DNA of 64,000 nucleotides from Intestinibacter sp964449895 (GTDB taxonomy: Bacteria > Bacillota > Clostridia > Peptostreptococcales > Peptostreptococcaceae): positions 124,001 through 188,000 of the forward strand of contig CAYVBY010000002.1 of the NCBI GenBank assembly GCA_964449895.1, given 5' to 3'. The position numbers and the translations under genes are program-made. Positions within the stretch are counted from its first letter, which is position 1; every line of letters begins with the position of its first letter. Of the stretch, positions 17,644 through 25,429 are shown one piece after another. The notes beneath the pieces were generated by a model. The model did no database searches, was not told the DNA's origin, and saw only the letters and a program-made list of their open reading frames with translations.

Positions 17644-18879
17644 CTATATTCTATCTAAAACATCTTTTATTATTTTTGGAGCTTTTCTACATTTGCTTTC
17701 TTCTACTGCACAAACAGCAAATCTAAGACCCATTTTTAGAGGAACTAAGAAAAGATTTTCTTTTATTAATTCATCACAAACTTTCATAGGATCTTCATGT
17801 GGTATACTTACAAAGAATCCATCTCTATAAGGTAGTATTTCTAATCCACATTCTTCAGCACCTTCAACAAATGCTTTAGCTCTAACTGCTAATAAATCTT
17901 TGTATGTTTGTTTTTCTGATTCATAAGCTTTTAATTTAGCTTCATCTTCCATTATTCCAGATAATACAGCCATAGCACCTCTATTGCAGTTTGACCAGTT
18001 TGCTCTACAAGAATGCATTAGTGAATAATAGAATTCTTCTGCAACTTCTTCATCTGAAGATATACCTATAGCAGCACCCATTCTCATACCATAAGCAGTA
18101 AATCCTTTTGACATACTAAATCCTACTATTGTAAGTATATTTTTTGGTAAATCTCCAAATTTTTTGAAGAATTTTCTACTTCCTTCATCATCTTTTACAA
18201 AATCTATGTAAGCTACATCTATGAAAAGTACTATTTTCTTTTCAGGATCTTTAGCAGCTTCTTTAGCTATGTCTAAAACACTATCCCATTCATTATCAGT
18301 TAAACTATATCCTGTTGGGTTGTTTCCTGGTGAGTTGATTATAGTAAATATTCTACCTTGTCTATCAAGAATTTCATTAAATTTTTCTTTAAATGATGGT
18401 ACATTGAAGTTTCCATTTTCATCAAATAAAACATAATTAGCAACTCTTCTTCTTGATTCTTCACCAATTATGCCATAAGGTGACCAATACCAGTCTGAAA
18501 CTAATACTTCATCATTTTCATTAGTATAGTTATGTAATCCAAGTTTTATAGATCCACTACCACCAGGAGAAGCTACTACTCTTATATGTCCTTTAGGATC
18601 ATTTCCCTTAAAGCAAGCTTTTTTTACAGCTTCTTGATAAGCTGGTTGACCGCCTATAGATGCATAAGCTGATATTTCTGCATTTGGTAAACCTTTAAGT
18701 TCATCATAAACTGTTTTCATAGTTATTAATTTACCTTCATCATCCATTAAAGCTCCAATTGTAGCATTTATAACTTTATCATCACCGAATTCTTTTACTG
18801 CTTTTTGAGCTCTTTCAGATAAACTAAATATTAAATCATTTTCTTTTGGCCATTTTGCATGTTCTGCAACCATACTCAT
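17644..18879 (-). CDS. Aspartate/aromatic aminotransferase-like PLP enzyme
   Basis: 411 residues of the class I aminotransferase fold. INATIGALMDDEGKL and YASIGGQPAYQEAVKKA resemble the TyrB/AspC branch. Further motifs are INSPGNNPTGYSLTD near residue 185, FIDVAYIDF, and the PLP lysine in GFSMSKGFTAYGMRMGAA near residue 265, with a C-terminal LRFAVCAVEE. AGGGG sits correctly for the ATG at 18879; the GTG three codons upstream overlaps that site. Its promoter shares an operator with iorA, so it probably supplies the aryl pyruvates oxidised by IorAB. Confidence 0.87.
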   Translation of the reverse strand: MSMVAEHAKWPKENDLIFSLSERAQKAVKEFGDDKVINATIGALMDDEGKLITMKTVYDELKGLPNAEISAYASIGGQPAYQEAVKKACFKGNDPKGHIRVVASPGGSGSIKLGLHNYTNENDEVLVSDWYWSPYGIIGEESRRRVANYVLFDENGNFNVPSFKEKFNEILDRQGRIFTIINSPGNNPTGYSLTDNEWDSVLDIAKEAAKDPEKKIVLFIDVAYIDFVKDDEGSRKFFKKFGDLPKNILTIVGFSMSKGFTAYGMRMGAAIGISSDEEVAEEFYYSLMHSCRANWSNCNRGAMAVLSGIMEDEAKLKAYESEKQTYKDLLAVRAKAFVEGAEECGLEILPYRDGFFVSIPHEDPMKVCDELIKENLFLVPLKMGLRFAVCAVEESKCRKAPKIIKDVLDRI

Positions 18880-18941
18880 ATATATCACCCCTATATTTAT
18901 TTTATAATCAAAAAAATTAAAAACCTTTTCCTATGATATTT

Positions 18942-18972
18942 ATTATATACATTACAGTTAATGGAATGTCAA
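18942..18972 (-). promoter_or_regulatory. Promoter with MerR-type operator before the aminotransferase
   Basis: Consensus TTGACA and consensus TATAAT are separated by 19 bases, a spacing too long for unaided sigma-A. The spacer begins with the dyad TTCCAT-taa-CTGTAA, centred on its eighth base. Including the end of the -35 box the dyad widens to ACATT...AATGT. This is the clearest of the three shared sites. Confidence 0.75.
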
Positions 18973-19081
18973 ATAAAATTAACTTCCTTTATTGTAAATT
19001 ATTTCTATATTTTAGTTTATTTATCCTGTAAACTTCGATATAATTATTCTATAATATATTTTAAAATTATGAGGTGATAAT

Positions 19082-19264
19082 ATGGCAGGATGTTCATTAG
19101 AAAAAGGAGTACACGAAGAAGTTCTTTACAAACAAATAAAAGAAGTTAAATATACAGATAAAGATTTATTAAATCTTATTGCTGAAAGAGAAAAAACTGG
19201 ACGTGTAAATGATTTTACATATAGAGCTTATGTAAGATTAGCTACTGAAAGAGGCTTAAGATAA
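19082..19264 (+). CDS. Small hypothetical protein, 60 aa
   Basis: Begins MAGCSLEKGVHEEV and ends with ATERGLR. It is charged, predicted helical, and has a single cysteine at position 4. No family is recognised. It is judged a real gene because of a good GAGGTGAT ribosome site, a terminator directly after the stop, and its place as a single unit divergent from the aminotransferase. Neighbours on the far side are a DUF134 protein and an Mrp ATPase, which gives no clear functional hint. Confidence 0.6.
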   Translation: MAGCSLEKGVHEEVLYKQIKEVKYTDKDLLNLIAEREKTGRVNDFTYRAYVRLATERGLR

Positions 19265-19273
19265 CAAAAAAAA

Positions 19274-19310
19274 AAGGATCTGATTAAATAATTTTCAGAT
19301 CCTTATTTTT
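19274..19310. terminator. Terminator after the 60-aa gene
   Basis: AAGGATCTGA pairs with TCAGATCCTT, preceded by a long A-run and followed by ATTTTT. It is bidirectional and also closes the DUF134 gene. Confidence 0.85.
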
Positions 19311-19334
19311 ATCTTTATTATAGCTAAGTCAATA

Positions 19335-19778
19335 TTATTTTTTTTTGCAACACCATTTTTTACAGAAGCTTTCTTTTTTGTTGCACATAACTTCTGTTGA
19401 AGAACATTTTGGACAGATAATTTTATCTTGTTCATATCTAATAGTATAAGTATAACCGCATTTTGCACATGTAAATTTACAAAATCTCGTTGTATAATGC
19501 CCTCCAATAATTTTAATTGCTTTGCCTTCTGTAAGGGCTATTGCAATTTTTTTTCTGCCACTATCAATTATATTTTGAAATGTTTGGCGAGAAATTTCCA
19601 TTTTCTTAGCACATTCTTCTTGTGTCATTCCCTCGATATCTTTAAGTCTTATTGCTTCTAATTCCTCTACTTTGATTTCGACTTGTTCAAGTTCGCAACA
19701 ATTCTTTTTATCCCAAGGGACAAAGTAATTACCTTCTGGAAAAAATTCAACTTTTCTATATTTTGTAGGTCTTGCCAT
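19335..19778 (-). CDS. DUF134 family DNA-binding-like protein with Cys-rich tail
   Basis: 147 residues. The DUF134 core opens MARPTKYRKVEFFPEG. The helix-turn-helix of sigma-70 region 4 type reads MTQEECAKKMEISRQTFQNI near residues 51-70. A zinc-ribbon-like pair follows (CAKCGY and CPKCSS, near residues 103-128), and the tail is rich in Cys and Lys. It lies 44 bases downstream of the Mrp/NBP35 ATPase. That pairing fits a regulator or accessory factor linked to iron-sulfur or metal handling, but no function is established. Confidence 0.85.
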   Translation of the reverse strand: MARPTKYRKVEFFPEGNYFVPWDKKNCCELEQVEIKVEELEAIRLKDIEGMTQEECAKKMEISRQTFQNIIDSGRKKIAIALTEGKAIKIIGGHYTTRFCKFTCAKCGYTYTIRYEQDKIICPKCSSTEVMCNKKESFCKKWCCKKK

Positions 19779-19822
19779 TAATAACCCTCCTAAAAATGTT
19801 TTCCAGATTAATTTAGACTAAA

Positions 19823-20686
19823 TTATTTTGCTTGGTTAGCTTTTCTTTCTTCAGCTTTTTTTAATTCATTTAGCATATTTATTACTATTGGATTGAATAG
19901 ACCTTCTACTTCTTCGTCTCCATCATTATATATTCCAACAGATACATTTCCTAATCCTGTATTCATAGGTAATGTTCCTAGTAATTCTAATTGTAAGCTA
20001 TCTAGTAATTTTACATTGTCATCTCCGTTGAATATGTGTATTTTTTTACCACAATCTGGACAAACAATATAACTCATATTTTGAACTACACCAAGTATAT
20101 CTATGTTTAATTTTCTAACCATATTTACAGCTTTGGCAACTATCATAGATACCATATCTTGTGGTAATGATACCATAACTACACCATTTAGTGGAATAGA
20201 TTGCATAACTGTTAAAGCAACATCTCCTGTTCCTGGTGGCATATCGATTATTAGATAATCTAATTCTCCCCAGATTACATCAACATAGAATTGTTTAACA
20301 GCATTAGAAATCATTGCCCCTCTCCATATTACTGGTTGGTTTTCATCTTGTAATAATAAGTTAAGTGACATTACTTTGATTCCATCAGCACTTTGAACTG
20401 GATATATACAATTATCTGGTGCACCCATAGCTTTAGCATCTTTAACACCTAAAAGTCTTGGGATACTTGGTCCTGTTATATCAGCATCTAAAACCCCTAC
20501 TTTATATCCTTGTTTAGCTAAATTTCTTGCTATAAGAGCAGATACAGTAGATTTACCTACTCCACCTTTACCACTCATTACACCTATAATTTTTTTTATG
20601 TTATTTAAAGGATTATTTTCTATACCACAACTTTCTTTATCTTTGTTGCATTCTCCTTTAGATGGACATGATCCACAATTTGACAT
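19823..20686 (-). CDS. Mrp/NBP35-family Fe-S carrier ATPase
   Basis: 287 residues. The N-terminal Cys-rich segment (CGSCPSKGEC, then ESCG) resembles NBP35. The deviant Walker A GVMSGKGGVGKSTVSALIAR lies near residues 34-53, the switch region is VLDADITGPSIPRLLG, and Walker B is LDYLIIDMPPGTGD. A conserved CPDC near residue 212 would bridge an Fe-S cluster at the dimer interface. Such proteins bind and transfer 4Fe-4S clusters in the cytoplasm. Followed closely by the DUF134 gene. Confidence 0.92.
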   Translation of the reverse strand: MSNCGSCPSKGECNKDKESCGIENNPLNNIKKIIGVMSGKGGVGKSTVSALIARNLAKQGYKVGVLDADITGPSIPRLLGVKDAKAMGAPDNCIYPVQSADGIKVMSLNLLLQDENQPVIWRGAMISNAVKQFYVDVIWGELDYLIIDMPPGTGDVALTVMQSIPLNGVVMVSLPQDMVSMIVAKAVNMVRKLNIDILGVVQNMSYIVCPDCGKKIHIFNGDDNVKLLDSLQLELLGTLPMNTGLGNVSVGIYNDGDEEVEGLFNPIVINMLNELKKAEERKANQAK

Positions 20687-20803
20687 TTTTAAATTCCCCC
20701 TTAATTATTATTGGCATTTGCTACTAAATAAATAATAATTCTTTTTCTACATATTGTCAATTAATATATTTTTGACATACAAAAAGATATTTTTAATATT
20801 ATA

Positions 20804-22723
20804 TTAAATAGTTTTGTATATATCAGAAAACTCTATTATGATTTTTTCTCTTTGATTTTCAAAAATATTATATGTTTCTATTGGTTGATTTTCAACTTTT
20901 TTCTTAGGGAGTGTAAATCTTATTTCACTTCCATTTTTATCACTATATGCCTTTATTGTTCCACCATGTATTTCTATTAGAGATTTAACTATATAAAGTC
21001 CCATCCCACTTCCTTCTTGTTCATTTTTCATTTTACTTTTTACTTGTTCAAATCTTTCAAAAATACAATTTAGTTTATCTTTTGGTATACCTATTCCTTC
21101 ATCTTTAATGCTTACAATTACATTATCTTCATCACTGTTTATATTTACAAAAATATTTCCTTTTGGTTTATTAAATTTTATAGCATTTGATAAAAGATTT
21201 AATATAACTCTTTCTATAAAATTTGGATCAAAGCATAAAATTTCTTCTTCTGTCTCTGTATCAAATATTAAATTCATTTCTTTTGAATTTATAAAATCTA
21301 CCACAGATAAACATACATCTTCTATAAAGTTTATAACGTCAGCATTTATAAGATTAATTTTTACACATCCAGAATCTATTTTAGTAGAATCAATTAAGTT
21401 ATTTATTAATTTTACTAATCTAAATCCATTTTGCTCCATTATATTTATATATTTAGAAAAATATTCAAAATCTTCATCATTTAAATGTCCCAATTTTAAT
21501 CTTAAAACATTTATGCAACTAATTATTAGATTTATAGGAGTTCTAAGTTCATGAGATATATTAGCAAAAAAATCTAATCTTATTTTTTCTTTTTCTTCTT
21601 CAATATTTACATCTTTAGTTATATCTGTTAATATACCAATTCTCTTTATGGTATTTCCATTATCGTCAAATATAGGTAAAAACTTATACCAAATCCATTT
21701 TTCCTTTCCATTTTTTAATTTAGCTTTTATTTTTCCTTCATTTTTTTTATCAAAAGAATAATTTTCAAGTAATCCATTTTTATTCTCTACACTTTTAAAG
21801 AATTCATTAAATTTATAAACATCCTTAAGAACTGGTTCATAAGATTCTTCAAATACATTTTCATAAAAAGGACTTATATATGTTGATTCTTTTTCATCTC
21901 TTATAAAAAATACTGATTCACAATGTTCCGCAATTTCTCTGAAAGCCATTTCATTATCCCTTAAATTAGAATAAAATTTCATCTTATAATCCCCTTCAAC
22001 AGCTATACCCATAGTTCCTATTGGAGAATTATCATTATCAAATACAGGCCACAATGTAGTATCTAAGCATCTTTGTTCACCATTTTTAGAGATAAAAGTC
22101 TCTTTAAATGTTTTCATAACATTTTTTTCTATTACTTCCTGTTCATTTCTTGTATATTGTTTTGCCCATTCATGTCCCCAAACATCACATACATTTAGGC
22201 CAACCGCTTCTTTTCTATGATTTAAATTAGTCTCTTCCAACCACTTTTGATTTACCGTTATATAATTTCCATTTATATCCTTTATCCAAAAATATATACT
22301 ATTTGATGTTTCTAATAAGTTTGAAAACTTATATATTTCATTTTCCAAATTAAATTTTAAAATTATTATATAGTAATCCCCAAAATAATATCCTTCAGCA
22401 ATTAAACTCTTTTTATAAATATTAACTAAAAATTTTACACTTTGATATCCGTTTTCTTTTATATTTTTTAAAAAAGTTTCTATCTCCATATTTTCTTTAT
22501 TAGTTTTAAATCTTTCTTCAATAAATTGTTTTAAATTTTCTAGACTATTTAATTCTTTTAAAGTACTATTTTTTATAAATCTCTTCAAGATAGTCATAAT
22601 AGAATCATTATAGTCTATAATATCAAAATCAATATATTCGCCATCTGCATTTTTTATTTCTTTTACTTTTATAAAGCCATCTGCACCTTTTTTTAATATT
22701 TTTTCATAGACTTCATTATACAT
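20804..22723 (-). CDS. Soluble PAS-domain sensor histidine kinase (orphan)
   Basis: 639 residues with no membrane segment. There is a degenerate N-terminal sensor region (about 1-125). Two PAS domains follow, at about 135-245 (SNSIYFWIKDINGNYITVN) and 258-370 (ESVFFIRDEKESTYISPFYE ... WIWYKFLPIFDDNGN). The H-box DFFANISHELRTPIN has its phospho-accepting His near 391. The ATPase shows the N box NLLSNAIKFN, G1 DEGIGIPKDK and G2 GSGMGLYIVKSL. No response regulator is adjacent, so its partner is unknown. Hybrid-type PAS kinases of this form in Clostridia often feed the sporulation phosphorelay; that is inference only. Confidence 0.9.
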   Translation of the reverse strand: MYNEVYEKILKKGADGFIKVKEIKNADGEYIDFDIIDYNDSIMTILKRFIKNSTLKELNSLENLKQFIEERFKTNKENMEIETFLKNIKENGYQSVKFLVNIYKKSLIAEGYYFGDYYIIILKFNLENEIYKFSNLLETSNSIYFWIKDINGNYITVNQKWLEETNLNHRKEAVGLNVCDVWGHEWAKQYTRNEQEVIEKNVMKTFKETFISKNGEQRCLDTTLWPVFDNDNSPIGTMGIAVEGDYKMKFYSNLRDNEMAFREIAEHCESVFFIRDEKESTYISPFYENVFEESYEPVLKDVYKFNEFFKSVENKNGLLENYSFDKKNEGKIKAKLKNGKEKWIWYKFLPIFDDNGNTIKRIGILTDITKDVNIEEEKEKIRLDFFANISHELRTPINLIISCINVLRLKLGHLNDEDFEYFSKYINIMEQNGFRLVKLINNLIDSTKIDSGCVKINLINADVINFIEDVCLSVVDFINSKEMNLIFDTETEEEILCFDPNFIERVILNLLSNAIKFNKPKGNIFVNINSDEDNVIVSIKDEGIGIPKDKLNCIFERFEQVKSKMKNEQEGSGMGLYIVKSLIEIHGGTIKAYSDKNGSEIRFTLPKKKVENQPIETYNIFENQREKIIIEFSDIYKTI

Positions 22724-22903
22724 AACTTTACCCCTTCTTCTAATTTATCAAATAAAAATATAAATTATATAAAAATCTATCAAATAACTCATTTACCATA
22801 AATATATTATACTTTTTTTACCATATAAATTCCTTTTTTTTGCATAAATTAACTTATTTGTGTCGATAATTTTTATAAAAATAGATTTAATTGAGGTGAC
22901 ATT

Positions 22904-23323
22904 ATGAACAACATAAATTTAATTGGAAGACTTACAGATAATCCAGAATTAAAATACGTAGGCACAAATAACACTGCATTATGTAATTTTTCTCTTGCTG
23001 TATCTAGAAACTACAGAAATAAAGATGGTGTAATTCCAACTGATTTCATAAATATCGAAATCTGGGGAAAAAGAGCAGAAACTCTTTGCCAATATGCAAC
23101 TAAAGGCACTTTGATTGGAATAAGTGGATCTCTTAGAATGGAAAAATACACATCTAATTCGGGTGAAAATAAAACTTTATACAGGGTACATGCTGATAAT
23201 TTCTGCTTTACAGGACACAAAACCCAAAATGACGATTCTTCTAATATATTCAAAGGCGAAAACTTATTTGACGATGCCATAGATGAATACGAAGAATTAA
23301 CAGAAGAAGAAATTCCTTTTTAA
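22904..23323 (+). CDS. ssb: Single-stranded DNA-binding protein
   Basis: 139 residues. The OB fold opens MNNINLIGRLTDNPELKY with the usual LCNFSLAVSRNYRNKDG and TDFINIEIWGKRAETLCQY strands. A linker is followed by the acidic tip ending EEEIPF, which binds partner proteins. It is shorter than a housekeeping SSB, and rpsF and rpsR are not beside it. It is probably a second SSB used in recombination or stress. The GAGGTGAC site supports the start. Confidence 0.92.
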   Translation: MNNINLIGRLTDNPELKYVGTNNTALCNFSLAVSRNYRNKDGVIPTDFINIEIWGKRAETLCQYATKGTLIGISGSLRMEKYTSNSGENKTLYRVHADNFCFTGHKTQNDDSSNIFKGENLFDDAIDEYEELTEEEIPF

Positions 23324-23348
23324 AACTCCTTTTATAAATCATATACAT

Positions 23349-23452
23349 AAAGAAATCTTTATCCTAAATATCTTTAAAGATGTAGATTTCTTTGAAACAC
23401 ATAGGAAATTATATTTATCCACAATTCATAAATGAATATAATTTCCTATGTG
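23349..23452 (+). repeat. Two hairpins after ssb, the second of a dispersed palindrome family
   Basis: The first hairpin pairs AAAGAAATCT (23349) with AGATTTCTTT (to 23393). The second is an 18-21 bp stem at 23398-23452 with half-site CACATAGGAAATTATATT. It is almost the same as the palindrome at 29500-29549 in the glycogen operon. The sequence ATGTGTTATAAAA follows at 23448-23460, as it does before terminators at 6257 and 34122. Confidence 0.7.
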
Positions 23453-23457
23453 TTATA

Positions 23458-23512
23458 AAAAAAGTGGCTATCGCACAAACAATTAAAATTGTTTTGCGAC
23501 AGCCACTTTTAA
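23458..23512. terminator. Bidirectional terminator, ssb / glycogen operon
   Basis: AAAAGTGGCT pairs with AGCCACTTTT, with an inner ACAAT/ATTGT stem. It separates the convergent ssb and GH13 genes. Confidence 0.85.
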
Positions 23513-23546
23513 TTTAACAAATATATATGCTCAAATAATAGATTTG

Positions 23547-25427
23547 TTATTTTTTTATTTTAAATATTCTATAAGATTTTTCACCTATAGTTATATTAAA
23601 TTTGCCATTATCAGTTTTTATTTGTTCTCCATTATTCACAATTGAATATTTTAAAGTAAGTTCTTCTATATAATCTGCATTTAAGTCAATTTGTATATTT
23701 TCTTGTTGTCCTCTATTTATAACAACTAATATATTTTCATTATTTTCGTCATATCTTGTATAAGCAAAAACATTGTCATTTTGAGTATATATAAAATAAG
23801 TATCTCCATAAGTTAATGCTTTATTTCTGTTTCTAAATTGACTACAGTTTCTATAAAAATTCATAATTTCCATATTTTCATTTTTCCATGGATATGTTTT
23901 TCTATTTTGTGGGTCAGTTCCTCCTTCAAGGCCTGCCTCATCTCCATAGTAGATATATGGAACACCTTCAAAACTCATTTGTGTAAGTATAGCTAACTTT
24001 AATAATTCTTCATCAGAATTTAGAGCAGTTTTTACTCTGACTATATCATGAGTACTTAATAAGTTTAAGTTGGCTCTAAACGCCTCATCAGGATAATTAT
24101 CTTTTATTGTCATAAAGAAATCATTTAATTGCCAAGAAGCTATTTGTCCATTTAGGAAAGAAATTAAATTATCTCTAAAAGGATAACCTAAAACACTATC
24201 TAATTGGTCTCCTAATAAATAAGTTCTTCTTTCTGAATAGCTTATTTTATTAGATGCATCTTCCCAAACTTCTCCTATTAATATAGATTCATCATTTACT
24301 TTTCTAGCTTCTTTTTTTAATTCTTTTACAAATTTAGTAGGAAGTTCATCTACTACATCTAATCTCCAACCTTTAACTCCCATTTTCATCCATTTATTTA
24401 CTACACTATCTTCATCATATATAATGTAATCCATAAATGAAGGCTCTAATTCGTTAGTATTAGGTAATGCTTTAATTCCCCACCAACATTGATAATCATC
24501 TTTATTTTCTTTAAAATTAAACCATGATCTATATGGTGAATCTTCAGATTGATAAGCACCTACACTATCATAGCTGTTGTATTTATTAAAATAAATACTA
24601 TCTTCTCCAACATGGCTAAATACTCCATCTAAAATTACAGATATACCTTTTTCTTCAGCTTTATCTATTAATTCCTTAAATATTTTCTCATCACCAAACA
24701 TTGGATCTATATTTTTGTAGTTACCTGTATCATATTTGTGATTACTAGCTGCCTCAAATACAGGACTTAAATAAATTACAGTAACACCTAATTTTTTAAG
24801 ATATCCTAATTTATTTATAATTCCTTTAAGATTTCCTCCATGAAAATCCCATCTTACAATATCTCCATCTTGATTTTTTATATACATAGGATCATCTTCC
24901 CAATGTCCATATAAAAAGGAATTTTTCTTAACATTATCAGCTTTTCCATTTCTATTGCCGTTGTTAAATCTATCTACAAATATATGGTATAAAATTCCCT
25001 CTTTAAACCAAGCTGGTGTTTTGTAATCTTCGTATACAGTTAATTGGTATTTATTTATATTGTGAGGAAAATACTCACAAAGCATACCATTATTTGAACT
25101 TTTACCATATACTAAAGTTTTTTCTTCTCCATATAAATTTAAATTAACTTCAAAATAATAGTAATATACTGCTGGCTCTTCTAATGGAGTAATTTGCGCA
25201 GTGTATTCTTTTATATCATCTAATTCCTTATTTAATTTAAATTCTACTTCTCTAACATTTATAGGATTTAAATTTTCATCTTCCTTTTGTATTATAAGTT
25301 TTATTTTTTTTATATCAAAAGATTTGCTACTTTCAACTTTTAATGTTGCACTTTCACAAGTCTTTAAAGCTCCAAAAGGAGCTTTAAAGTTTAAATCCCA
25401 TGAATTGTAATTTATAACATTTGCCAT
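23547..25427 (-). CDS. GH13 alpha-glucan hydrolase (neopullulanase/maltogenic amylase-like)
   Basis: 626 residues without signal peptide, so cytoplasmic. An N-terminal beta-sandwich (about 1-125, CBM34-like) precedes the TIM barrel. Conserved GH13 regions are DGVFSHVG (I), GWRLDVVDE with the nucleophile Asp (II), ILIGEVWE with the acid Glu (III) and LLSTHDIV (IV). A C-terminal beta domain follows. It is the last gene of the glycogen operon and starts two bases after the glgP stop. It would trim limit dextrins or malto-oligosaccharides left by GlgP, taking the role that a GlgX or pullulanase plays elsewhere. Confidence 0.9.
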   Translation of the reverse strand: MANVINYNSWDLNFKAPFGALKTCESATLKVESSKSFDIKKIKLIIQKEDENLNPINVREVEFKLNKELDDIKEYTAQITPLEEPAVYYYYFEVNLNLYGEEKTLVYGKSSNNGMLCEYFPHNINKYQLTVYEDYKTPAWFKEGILYHIFVDRFNNGNRNGKADNVKKNSFLYGHWEDDPMYIKNQDGDIVRWDFHGGNLKGIINKLGYLKKLGVTVIYLSPVFEAASNHKYDTGNYKNIDPMFGDEKIFKELIDKAEEKGISVILDGVFSHVGEDSIYFNKYNSYDSVGAYQSEDSPYRSWFNFKENKDDYQCWWGIKALPNTNELEPSFMDYIIYDEDSVVNKWMKMGVKGWRLDVVDELPTKFVKELKKEARKVNDESILIGEVWEDASNKISYSERRTYLLGDQLDSVLGYPFRDNLISFLNGQIASWQLNDFFMTIKDNYPDEAFRANLNLLSTHDIVRVKTALNSDEELLKLAILTQMSFEGVPYIYYGDEAGLEGGTDPQNRKTYPWKNENMEIMNFYRNCSQFRNRNKALTYGDTYFIYTQNDNVFAYTRYDENNENILVVINRGQQENIQIDLNADYIEELTLKYSIVNNGEQIKTDNGKFNITIGEKSYRIFKIKK

Positions 25428-25429
25428 AA

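Noticed and set aside
21108..21554. 148-codon plus-strand frame opposite the histidine kinase
   Set aside because: It is antisense to the conserved kinase core. The length follows from A/T-biased codons rather than a real gene.
22904..23323. Ssb as evidence for a prophage or conjugative element
   Set aside because: No phage, plasmid or integrase genes surround it, and neighbouring genes are ordinary chromosomal ones.
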